Part shown: piece by piece, positions 51,061 to 60,525 of the stretch
Layout: the number at the start of each line of letters is the position of its first letter
Position numbering within the stretch: position 1 is the stretch's first letter
DNA from: Xiphydria camelus
Taxonomy: Eukaryota > Arthropoda > Insecta > Hymenoptera > Xiphydriidae
DNA: 64,000 nt
Assembly (NCBI GenBank): GCA_963678675.1
Contig: OY783198.1
Coordinates: forward strand, 12,844,580-12,908,579
Direction: 5' to 3'
The notes under the pieces: model-generated
The model's input: the letters and a program-made list of their open reading frames with translations, nothing else
The model's database searches: none
Told to the model about the DNA's origin: nothing
Translations under genes and position numbers: made by a program

Positions 51061-52130
51061 CTCGCAGTGGTCGGAGTTCGTTAAACGGGAACTTAACCGA
51101 CGGTTAAGTTAAACTAACTAGGAGAGGTTACCCTAGGGGATTCGCCAGGCGGCGTGACGGTTTCCCGCCACACACCGACCAACTCCTCACACTAGAGGGG
51201 ATAAGGAAGATGGCGGCAACTGACGCGCGGGAGTCACTCCTCGGAGTGGCTCGCACGATGACAGCTGTCACCACCCGTGCAAAGAGGTTAGGGACTCCGA
51301 TGGGCACTTAGCCGCGGGGATCGCTCTTAGGAGCGACGCGCGCAGCAGAGCGCCTAAACACCGGGGGAGGTTAGAAGGGAAATGTAGGGTAGGGTTAGGT
51401 CGCCTTACAGCAACCGACACTCGGATGCCTTAGAGCAGAGCTCGCTGGCAGGCGAGTGGGGGCTGATGGAAGGGAACCGGGAAATTCGAAGAGGGTTAAA
51501 ACCGATTCCTCCCTCGATTACTCCCTCCCGTTACCGGTAAGGAGCTCGATTGAGGAAAGGGAGTTGGACGACTAGGAGGGGGAAAGAACACTCTACCTAC
51601 CTCCGACCACTTAACGTTGGGACGGCGACTGCGTCCTCCGGTAGCGCCTCCAAGGGGGTTATTCGCGAACACTCCGCACTCGCGAACTCTCTGCGCGGCA
51701 CACAGAGAGACAGCACAAATAAATTAATCGACACTGCACGCAGTTAAGGACACTACACACCGCGCGACACTGAACTTATAAATTAAACACTTAACACAGA
51801 AAATAAAACTTAAACTAATCGCTTCCCGACCGAGAGCGTAAGACTTTAAAATCGCGAAAAGCGCGAGAAATTTAAAATTCCTCCGGAGAGTGTAAAGGCT
51901 CTCAGGAGGAAGGACTAGAGAATAATACTAAGTTAAAATTCAAACGGGTGTAAAGAGCCCGGAATAATTCTAAGTCTAAAGGTAGCACTGTCAAAGAATA
52001 CCGCGACCCCGCTAAAATCGGTCGCGGCAGGGACAAGGTACGGAAAACTGATTTTTGGTAAAGGTGGATGGCCTTGCCGTTCCGCAAACCTTATTTAAAA
52101 GGGAGGAATATGAAATTGGAAAGGATAATT
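51061..52130 (-). other. Leader of copy 7
   Basis: 1070 bp, the longest. Palindrome cttaaccgacggttaag at 51092-51108. Extra hairpin tcgcgaaaagcgcga at 51852-51866. The ccgcg hairpin is weakened (gaccccgctaaaatcgg near 52006). Two extra bases lie in the ttatttaaaa stretch near the U2 end. Inverted U2-like blocks start at 52045 and are still exact. Confidence 0.75.
51200..51270 (-). promoter_or_regulatory. Candidate internal promoter block, copy 7
   Basis: GATAAG at 51200-51205, the YY1/Pho-type word at 51207-51217 and the TGIF-type palindrome at 51259-51270, all exact. Confidence 0.4.
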
Positions 52131-52279
52131 GGGCCAGTCCTGGAGGTACTGCAATACCAGGCCAACCCGCGGCAAGGCCGGAGCGAGCTCCCGTCACCTC
52201 ACCCACCTCCAAAAATCAGTTTAATATACTGGATTCCCAATGGGAATCGTATCAGATATTAAGCTGATAAGAACAGATA
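52131..52279 (-). pseudogene. U2 snRNA 3' fragment, unit 8
   Basis: 149 nt, the common sequence. Junction gatacgagcc, as in unit 2, so base 52280 may also be of U2 origin. Confidence 0.93.
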
Positions 52280-53147
52280 CGAGCCATTTATTGAAAATTT
52301 TTAAAAATTTTACAATAAAAAATGTGTTCCCCCGGAGGAACAATGCTCCCCCGGGGGTAAGATAAATGGCGCAGGCGCCACGAAGAAAGAAAGACATAAA
52401 AAATTGTACATAGATATGGATATAAATATAAGGGAGGCGGCTAGTACCCACCCCCCACTATTGGGGACCCGCCATTATCGAAAAATGGTTTATTGGTTTT
52501 CGGCGGGCCCTAACAATACTATCCATGCACTCCCCCCCGTCCTACGGTCGGGGGGTGTGACGCCTATCTGTTGAGGGACAGAACATGACAACACGACAGA
52601 AATCCAGCGGCACCCCGTGACCAGCCATCTCCCGATCCACCTTTCGAAGGATCGAGGCCGGCCGGCCCCGGGGTACCAGCTCCACCGCACGGAACAAGGA
52701 CAGGACAAGACATCACATGAACAACACGGAACAATATCACAATGCGGTGGGCAACACGTATAATACTGACTACAGGCTATCCGAGGGTTATCATCGCCGA
52801 TGCCTGATCAATTATAGTAAGTACAGGTAAGTATAATAATAATTTAAATAACAATATACCCATAGGGCAATAATAACGATTAGCGAGGCGGGATGGGTGG
52901 CAAAATTAGTCTACTAATAATAACATAAGTAATAAATAACATAAGAGCGATAAGTATTCAATAATAGTGGCAGTTATAACTTTTAGGTAGCCGGCATCAC
53001 GTATAATGACGGTGAATGACATGAATAGGATGGATGAAAATATATACAATAGGTGAAAGAATGATATGGAGATGAAGAAAGAAAAAGGCCGGTACCTAGC
53101 GCAGAATGGCCAACCCTTCCCCGGACCAAGGCAGGAGGGAAACATAT
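52280..53147 (-). other. 3' UTR of copy 8
   Basis: 868 bp. The covarying stem is 52464-52473/52502-52511, nine pairs counting one G-U in the minus-strand RNA. Doubled GTAAGT words (52817-52822, 52827-52832) match the arrangement in copy 2. The variable block ends at TTTTAG, 52986, and is the shortest intact one (160 bp). Confidence 0.8.
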
Positions 53148-56100
53148 CTATACGTCATTATCGATTTCAATTTCTAGCGGTGCATACTGCCTAGCGCCGG
53201 TAAGATGTTCCACGTAGATATCGCGGGACCATCGGATCGTGTCCGAGACAATGAGTCGGCGCATCATCGATGAATACCACGAAGATATTCGTAGCCATCT
53301 CAGCACCTTCTCATTGCCCCAGTACCACGACCCGAGGGCACCCACGATAAAGGCGTCAACCACAACTCGGTACCCTTGCGCCTGCAGCTGGTCCGCCAGG
53401 GGCGCGTACTTGGCGTATTTCCGCGCTCTGGCCTCATCCCAAGACTGCAGACGATTCTCAAAGGGCACCGTCACGTCCAAGATGGTGATGACACGTGACC
53501 GGTCGTCCCGGATAACTATATCCAGCCGAAGTTGTGCCAACTCCCCAACCACCCGTGCCACAGGGCGGTTCGTGGTCACGACGCCAGGCAGTTGCTGTGC
53601 TTTTACGATCCGATCGACAATCGCATCATGCCGACGCTGAATTGCGTTGGAGTGAGGGGTGCAATGTCCGAGCACGTGGGGTAGTGTCTCGAGGGCGCTC
53701 CCGCACCGCCGGCATCGTTTATCGTTCGCGTCCCAAGGCCTAGCTCCGTTAAGAGGCAAGACATTGAGACGCGCTCGATGAACGAAACGCCAGTCAGCAA
53801 AGCGCGTAAAGCCGCCGGTCCGGAGGAAATGGTTGGACCATTTCGCCCGTCTCGACACCTCGTGGACCTTACCCTGGTCCCGCTTCGCCAGTAAGGTTCC
53901 GCGGTAGTACTCGACCAGTGCAACCCTCATCCGGTGCACTATCTGCGAGCGTGCGGCTGGTGGTACGATGGTCGATCGGTCACGAGTCGCTCGCAACACG
54001 ATCGCCAGCTCCTCACGTTCGTCAGACCACGTCCAACGCACGCCGAGCTTCGTTGACTGCCTCCGGGCGGCGTCACGTGCCGAGGTCCAGAGGGACTTAA
54101 CGTCCCCCCCGTGCCTGGCGAAATCCCCCTCCAGCGAACCGGAAAGGTATTCCGCCACGTCGTTCATGCACGGCTCTCGGCCGAGCCGCTTCCTGACCGC
54201 CGCCCTCAACCCGCTACTCGCGATTGTTCTCACCACCTCATCCTCCGCCGTCAGCATTCTGAAGGCGTGTGCGATGGTGAGCGCGTCCGCGAGATCAGCT
54301 AGCGGAAGTAGCCCTCCTCCCCCCATAGATGGAGGTAGGAAGACCACTTCCGCGCTCGCGCGCTGAGGGAGATGGAACCAGCCTTTGGCCAGCCTTTTCA
54401 GTTGGCGATCGACTTCACCGAGTGGCCCCTTCTCCATCCTCATTCCCCTTAGACCGAAGTCCATACGCGGCAGCACAAACTTGGCTACCGCGTCGAACTT
54501 CTGCCAAGGGGCGAGCAACGAGGCATCGATCGCCTTGAGGCACTCAACGATGTCAACGAGCGCCTTTATTGGGGTCTGGCTCACGTTGGCACCGGTGGGC
54601 GTACCCAAGTGGGGGTATTCGTCGCGGTCCGATAACGCGCGAACGGGCTCTCCTTGGAGAGGGAACACAGTCGGCAGCACCCGGCGCCCTCTTCTGCAGT
54701 TCATATGCAGAGTGGCACATTTAGCCGCGTTAAAGTGCAGGCCAATCCGCTCTGCTGCCCTCTCTGCTGCGGACAGGAGGAGTCGCATCCCGGCGGGGTC
54801 GCTGGCAACCAGCGCAAGGTCGTCCGCATACGCCAGAGTGTTCAATCTCGTCCCGCGTAAATCGTACCCCGCATCCGAGGATGCAAGGGCACGAAGTACG
54901 GGCTCGAGAGCGAGGTTGAACACTATGGGGCTCAACGGGCAACCTTGTTTTACACCCGACTGGATGTTCACCTCCGGTGTGAAACCATCCGCAGTTCTCA
55001 CCCTCGTAGTGGCCCCTCGGTACATACTCGCCACCAGACGGCGGAGAGATGCAGGCACCTGGGCTCCCTCCAGCGCGGCTGCGATGGAGACATGGGGGAC
55101 CGAACCGAAAGCATTTCGGAGGTCCAACCACGCCACCACCACCTCCTTTCCAGTCCGACGTGCGTCCTGAATGGCCTCTTGAAGCACGAAGGAATGCTCG
55201 TAGCATCCCTCGTACTTCAAGAAGCCCTTCTGTGAAGGACTGATGCGGCCGTTGCGCGTCGCCCATACGGTGAGACGATCAGCCACGACGGCGGCGAACA
55301 GCTTGGCGAGAACCGAACCCATCGCGAGCGGGCGCCAATTACCCAGGTCATCCCGATCCCCTTTCTTGTACACCAAGACGGTGTTGGAAGTCTTCCAACC
55401 CTCAGGGATCGCTTCCAGCCTGCGGCAGGCGTTATAAACCGCAGTCAGGACACACGCACCGGGGTCAACCCTTCGCAAGTCGCGATAGGTAAGACCATCG
55501 GGTCCAGGCGCGGTATTAGCCGCGTTCTTGAGCCGACGGAGTACCTCCAGCTGACTGAAGGGTGACACCAGCGCGTCGTTATCGTCCTGCAACGGGGGCT
55601 CAGTCGGCCAGCCCCCGACAAGACCTTCCGGGTCCTCACGCCGGCGATACACTTCCTCGAAGTGATGAAGGACCCTATCGCGTGGCACAGCACACTGAAC
55701 GGTAGGGCCCTGCATCACCTCGCGAAATGCACGCCGGGGGTCTTGTCTGTACAAGCGCTGGATGTGAGTCGCACGACTCACGCGATCCATGGGGGGAGGA
55801 AGCAGGGGATCAGGCTGATCCGAATGATCAGCTACTCGCTCCGGGTTCGTGTCCTCGGCTGCCCGCCTCCGGCGCGGCCGACCGCCCCCACGCCGGGGAG
55901 CATTTCGCGCACCGGAGGCGCCGGGCCCAGCAGGAGTCGCAGCCTGAAAACGCGTGGCAAGTCGCCCTGCCAGCGCTTCCAACTCGTCTATCGACGAGAC
56001 AGCCTCAGCCGCTTCGATGAGCTCCACGCACTCAGTCTCGCTAAAAGGAGGCTGAGGCGCAGAGCCATCTGGCAACGTTGGCTGGGCGTTGACCCTACCA

Positions 56101-58418
56101 GGCCCGACACCCCCGGCGCCGCGCGGCACGCCCAGTCCTCCCGCACCAATGCGGGCCGGATCTGGCCGCCTTCGGGCGGCCGAGGCACCCTGTCGAGGGG
56201 GTGGGGGAACTAAAGGGTGAGCCCGCCCGGGCGCCCGGGGACCATCGACGAAACCACCACCGTGATCGCGTTGCGAGGGACTTACCGGACGCTGAAACTG
56301 TGCGGTCCGGTCGCGGCGCGAAGAATTGAATCCGCGATGCCCTCCTACCTCAGTCCTTCCTCGAGTGTCGCGCAGTGGCGCGTCAGGTCGGCGCTCCAGG
56401 CCAGCTGGGGCCGATGTCGACGCCACGATGGTCGGCGTCGTCTGCGTAGCGGTCGTTGCCGTCCTCGCCGTCCTCATGGCAGCTGCTGGTGTTGTTGCTG
56501 CTGCCGCTGCTGCTGCTGGTAGTGTTGCTGCTGCAGCTGTCCGGGGTGAGTCCTCGGTGCGGCCCTCGGGTGTTGATCGGGCCGCTGGTGGTGGTGAGGG
56601 CGGTGGCCTCGCAGCCGCCTCCGCCCGGACTCTCCTCCGGATCTCCTCTTCCTCATCATCCGGGACCTCCCGACTTCCCGCGTGGTACTCGACGACCCCT
56701 GCGAGATACTCACGGGTCGCCGAGTATCTCCTCCTTACTGCCTCCAGTTCGGGCGTATGAGGCAGTACTTCCACCTCCGGGGGAGCAGGTGTTTGAGGAA
56801 AAGAGGTGTTCCGCCAGAACACCTCGTCGCCGCTCGACGTCGACGACGACGATCCGCTAGATATTATTACGGATCGCCTGGGACGACCAGATCTTAAGAC
56901 CCTTGGTCGTCCCGCGACGGAGAGGGTGACAGCTCCGTCGCTGAGGCGTCTGGCGGGGATCTCTCTCACCTCCTCTTCCTCGCTCCCGGCACCTGCATCG
57001 GATGTTACTGCAGGCGCCTCGTCCGGTATCTCCTCCTCTTCCTCCATGATCACGTCCTCCATCCTTAGTGGCGTTCGGGGGGGACTTATCCTCCCGGGAT
57101 GGACGGCCGTAGAGCAGATCGGCCCGCCACATACCGAGGTGGTAATGGTAGTGGCGGTGATCGTGGCTACCGGACTGGAGGTGGGAATGGTAGTCTCGCT
57201 GGGCGGGGTCGTCGGGGGGTCCAAAAGACCTCCGAGGGCGACGAAGGGCTGCCCGCCCTGCAGCAGCAGTAGACGTTGGCGAATTTCTTCGCGCTGCTGC
57301 TGGAGGGTTGGTGCTGTCGTTGTGGCTGGTGTCGGTGCTCCCTCGCTGGCGACGGGGGCAACGACGGGCGTAGGGGTGGTCGCAACAATGGCCGCAAAAG
57401 TTGTCCCGGCGGTGACCGGAGGTGATCGCCGGAACCTCTGCTGCGTCCGTTCGGGAGACCGATCCTCTGTGGCGGCTCTCTGACTCCTGGCCCTACTCCT
57501 CGTGACTCTTGGGGACACAGGCGGGGCGCTGGTCGCACGTCCTCGCCTGGTCGTCACTCCTCGCGTGGTGGTCGTCTGCGAGGGACGGGTGGAAGTCGGC
57601 GCAGAGGTGGTCGTTGCACCGCTTCCACTCCGTCGAGGAGGTGGAGTTGATCCCCGTCCAGAAGATGTTGATGGACCGGGGCGGGGGGAACTAGATGTCC
57701 GCGTTCCCCCGAGCGCGCTCCGCATGGTATCGGCTCCTCGGATGTTTGGCCTCTGGGTCGACGCTCTAGTGGGACCCCCGCTCGAAGATGTAGATGGCGA
57801 GGGTCGTAGGGGGACGGTGACTCCCGTCGCCCCGGCAGTCCGCACAAGGTGTTGGGTGGCTGGAACCTGCCGCGTCGGCCCAAAGGTCAGCGTCATCCGG
57901 GTCGCTGGTCCTCCCATCCTCCTGGTTGTTGCGATGGAGGCTGCCACGGTGGTAGTCGTCGTGGCCGAGGTCGTGGATGGTGGTGTCCTCGTCGCACCCG
58001 TCGTCGTCGCCGTCGCACTTATCGCCGCTCTTATTGTTCTTACGCCCGCGCTACGTATAGTAGTCGCGGGTCGAGAGTTCGCGGGGGCGGAGGTATTAGT
58101 GCCAGATGTACTGGCCGTCGATGGGGGGGAGGCTGCCGCGCGGGGATGTGCGCGCCCGAAGTGCGCCTTCACATCTTTCAGAGGATACTTCCCCTGTCCG
58201 ATGTAGGAACACCTCGAGCACGCATACTGTATAAAGAGCCCCGCATGAGCCGGCTCATTTCGCCTGGCCATAAGGGCCAGGTGCTTCGACAGCTCCGCAT
58301 TCCCCTTAAAACGCCCCGTGGAGCGAATTAGGCCCGTACCGCCGTAGCAGACAGGGCATCGAAATTCCTCCGGAAGAGGAACCTCGATCCTCAGAGGGAC
58401 GCGTGGTGGTGTCGCCAT
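53148..58418 (-). CDS. U2-specific non-LTR retrotransposon protein, copy 8
   Basis: 1756 aa and uninterrupted. The finger region has many substitutions (for example T for K34, R for S36, R for N53, Y-I for F-V at 72-73), yet all eight Cys/His ligands are kept. The RT is intact (YADD present). The endonuclease reads R-L-D instead of R-P-D, changing the proline of the PD motif while keeping both aspartates. G replaces S in the motif KKGDRDDLGNWRP, and E replaces Q in AAERIGLHFN. The C-terminus is LEIEIDNDV. The proline loss may weaken nicking; this is not tested. Confidence 0.92.
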   Translation of the reverse strand: MATPPRVPLRIEVPLPEEFRCPVCYGGTGLIRSTGRFKGNAELSKHLALMARRNEPAHAGLFIQYACSRCSYIGQGKYPLKDVKAHFGRAHPRAAASPPSTASTSGTNTSAPANSRPATTIRSAGVRTIRAAISATATTTGATRTPPSTTSATTTTTVAASIATTRRMGGPATRMTLTFGPTRQVPATQHLVRTAGATGVTVPLRPSPSTSSSGGPTRASTQRPNIRGADTMRSALGGTRTSSSPRPGPSTSSGRGSTPPPRRSGSGATTTSAPTSTRPSQTTTTRGVTTRRGRATSAPPVSPRVTRSRARSQRAATEDRSPERTQQRFRRSPPVTAGTTFAAIVATTPTPVVAPVASEGAPTPATTTAPTLQQQREEIRQRLLLLQGGQPFVALGGLLDPPTTPPSETTIPTSSPVATITATTITTSVCGGPICSTAVHPGRISPPRTPLRMEDVIMEEEEEIPDEAPAVTSDAGAGSEEEEVREIPARRLSDGAVTLSVAGRPRVLRSGRPRRSVIISSGSSSSTSSGDEVFWRNTSFPQTPAPPEVEVLPHTPELEAVRRRYSATREYLAGVVEYHAGSREVPDDEEEEIRRRVRAEAAARPPPSPPPAARSTPEGRTEDSPRTAAAATLPAAAAAAATTPAAAMRTARTATTATQTTPTIVASTSAPAGLERRPDAPLRDTRGRTEVGGHRGFNSSRRDRTAQFQRPVSPSQRDHGGGFVDGPRAPGRAHPLVPPPPRQGASAARRRPDPARIGAGGLGVPRGAGGVGPGRVNAQPTLPDGSAPQPPFSETECVELIEAAEAVSSIDELEALAGRLATRFQAATPAGPGASGARNAPRRGGGRPRRRRAAEDTNPERVADHSDQPDPLLPPPMDRVSRATHIQRLYRQDPRRAFREVMQGPTVQCAVPRDRVLHHFEEVYRRREDPEGLVGGWPTEPPLQDDNDALVSPFSQLEVLRRLKNAANTAPGPDGLTYRDLRRVDPGACVLTAVYNACRRLEAIPEGWKTSNTVLVYKKGDRDDLGNWRPLAMGSVLAKLFAAVVADRLTVWATRNGRISPSQKGFLKYEGCYEHSFVLQEAIQDARRTGKEVVVAWLDLRNAFGSVPHVSIAAALEGAQVPASLRRLVASMYRGATTRVRTADGFTPEVNIQSGVKQGCPLSPIVFNLALEPVLRALASSDAGYDLRGTRLNTLAYADDLALVASDPAGMRLLLSAAERAAERIGLHFNAAKCATLHMNCRRGRRVLPTVFPLQGEPVRALSDRDEYPHLGTPTGANVSQTPIKALVDIVECLKAIDASLLAPWQKFDAVAKFVLPRMDFGLRGMRMEKGPLGEVDRQLKRLAKGWFHLPQRASAEVVFLPPSMGGGGLLPLADLADALTIAHAFRMLTAEDEVVRTIASSGLRAAVRKRLGREPCMNDVAEYLSGSLEGDFARHGGDVKSLWTSARDAARRQSTKLGVRWTWSDEREELAIVLRATRDRSTIVPPAARSQIVHRMRVALVEYYRGTLLAKRDQGKVHEVSRRAKWSNHFLRTGGFTRFADWRFVHRARLNVLPLNGARPWDANDKRCRRCGSALETLPHVLGHCTPHSNAIQRRHDAIVDRIVKAQQLPGVVTTNRPVARVVGELAQLRLDIVIRDDRSRVITILDVTVPFENRLQSWDEARARKYAKYAPLADQLQAQGYRVVVDAFIVGALGSWYWGNEKVLRWLRISSWYSSMMRRLIVSDTIRWSRDIYVEHLTGARQYAPLEIEIDNDV

Positions 58419-59457
58419 CTCGCAGTGGTCGGAGTAACCGGGAAACTTAACCGACAGTTAAGCTAAACTAACTAGGAAAGGTTACCCTAGGGGATTCGCC
58501 AGGCGGCGTGACAGTTTCCCGCCACAAACCGACTAACTCCTCGCACTAGAGGGGATAAGGAAGATGGCGGCAACTGACGCGCGGGAGTCACTCCTCGGAG
58601 TGGCTCGCACGATGACAGCTGTCACCACCCGTGCAAAGAGGTTAGGGACTCCGATGGGCACTTAGCCGCGGGGATCGCTCCAAGGAGCGACGCGCGCAGC
58701 AGAGCGCCTAAACACCGGGGGAGGTTAGAAGGGAAATGTAGGGTAGGGTTAGGTCGCCTTACAGCAACCGACACTCGGATGCCTTAGAGCAAGGCTCGCT
58801 GGCAGGCGAGTGGGGGCTGATGGAAGGGAACCGGGAAATTTAAAAGGGTTAAAACCGATTCCTCCCTCGATTACTCCCTCCCGTTACCGGTAAGGAGCTC
58901 GATTGAGGAAAGGGAGTTGGACGATAAGGAGGGGGAAAGAAACACTCTACTTTACCTAGGACCACTTAACGTTGGGATGACGACTGCGTCCTCCGGTAAC
59001 GCCTCCAAGGGGGTTATCCGCGAACACTCCGCACTCGCGAACTCTCTGCGCGGCACACAGAGGGACAGCACAAAATAAATTACGACACTGCACGCAGTTA
59101 CCGACACTACACCGCGCGACACTGAATTTAAAACTAACACTTAACACAGAAATAAAACTTAGACTAATCGCTTCCCGACCGAGAGCGTAAGACTTTAAAA
59201 TTCCTCCGGAGAGTGTAAAGGCTCTCAGGAGGAAAGACTAGAAATAAAACTAAGTCCTAATATAAAATTCAAACGGGTGTAAAGAGCCCGGAATAATTCT
59301 AAGTCTAAAGGTAGCACTGTCAAAGAATACCGCGACACCGGTAAAGTCGGTCGCGGCAGGGATAAGGTATGGAAAACTGATTTTTGGTAAAGGTGGATGG
59401 CCTTGCCGTTCCTCAAACCTTATTAAAGGGAGGAATTATAAATTGGAAAGGATAATT
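58419..59457 (-). other. Leader of copy 8
   Basis: 1039 bp. The palindrome near the ATG has one mismatch (cttaaccgacagttaag, 58446-58462). The 16-bp palindrome is altered to tcgctccaaggagcga near 58675. The extra hairpin is absent. A private change gives ggaattataaattgg near 59431. Inverted U2-like blocks start at 59374. Confidence 0.75.
58554..58624 (-). promoter_or_regulatory. Candidate internal promoter block, copy 8
   Basis: GATAAG at 58554-58559, the YY1/Pho-type word at 58561-58571 and the TGIF-type palindrome at 58613-58624, all exact even though this copy is diverged elsewhere. Confidence 0.4.
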
Positions 59458-59606
59458 GGGCCAGTCCTGGAGGTACTGCAATACCAGGCCAACCCGCGGC
59501 AAGGCCGGAGCGAGCTCCCGTCACCTCACCCACCTCCAAAAATCAGTTTAATATACTGGATTCCCAATGGGAATCGTATCAGATATTAAGCTGATAAGAA
59601 CAGATA
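59458..59606 (-). pseudogene. U2 snRNA 3' fragment, unit 9
   Basis: 149 nt, the common sequence. Junction gataaaacgcc. Unlike unit 1, whose element is otherwise its near twin, it lacks the two U2 substitutions. Confidence 0.93.
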
Positions 59607-60525
59607 AAACGCCATTTATTGAAAATTGTTAAAATTGACAATAAAAGTGTGTTCCCCCGGAGGAACAATGCTCCCCCGGGGGTAATATAAATGGCGCAGG
59701 CGCCACATAAAAACAAAACAAGATAAAAATTATGTATAAATATTAATACAAGTATAAGGGGGGCGGCTAAATACCCACCCCCCACTATTGGGGGCCCGTC
59801 GTTTTAAAAGAATATCAATTTATTTGTGTTGACGGACCCTTACAATATTATACTAATGATCCCCCGCCGCTTTTACAGCAGACAGGGGATGTGACGCCAT
59901 ATCTGCGGGACGAGGACAGGACGACACCAACAGAAATCCAGCGGCACCCCATGACCAGCCATCCCCCGATCCATCTTTCAACGGACCGAGGCCGGCCGGC
60001 CAAGGGGTACCAGCTCCACCGCACAGAGCAAGGACAGGACAAGACACCACAGGGACAACACAGGACAACACACAGTGCGGTGGGCAACACATATCTTAAC
60101 AACCAGGTAAGTAATAAATTAATTAAGTCCTAGCAATGTAAATAACGGTATATATAGTTCATAGTGATAAGATAAAGTAGATGGTAGTATTGCTTAATTT
60201 AAGACCGTCGTGTGACCATAGATAATAGTTTAGCTTAAGGTATCAATAGCAATTATGAGGCGGGATGGGTGGCCCAGTAAAATGTCAAAATAGTACAAAT
60301 AATGTAAGGGGCGGTACGTAGGTAATTCATAGGTTAGTAATAATTACACTTATACTATCAGGTACACGGCGTGGCGCGAAATGGCGATGAATGACACGAT
60401 TCGAGTGATTAAATGATGATAATATGTACAATCGGTGAAGAGATGATATGGGGATGAAGAAAGAAAGCCGGTACCTAACACCGCAATAGCCACCTCATCC
60501 GCTGACCAAGGCAGGAGGGCAACTC
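59607..60525 (-). other. 3' UTR of copy 9
   Basis: 919 bp, almost identical to that of copy 1. The covarying stem is 59792-59800/59831-59839, with the same G-U pair as copy 1. The variable block runs from GTAAGT (60107-60112) to CAG ending at 60361. Confidence 0.8.

Larger units (their letters stand above)
44853..52130 (-). mobile_element. Utopia-like element copy 7 (intact)
   Basis: A full-length copy with an open frame and its own version of the variable 3' UTR block. The leader combines a gtgcaaagagg proximal type with a distal part unlike those of copies 4-6. Confidence 0.92.
52280..59457 (-). mobile_element. Utopia-like element copy 8 (intact, most diverged N-terminus)
   Basis: A full-length copy with an open frame. 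The 3' UTR is of the minority type shared with copy 2. The zinc-finger region and parts of the linker are the most diverged in the window, while most of the RT is close to the consensus, again suggesting a mosaic history. Confidence 0.92.
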
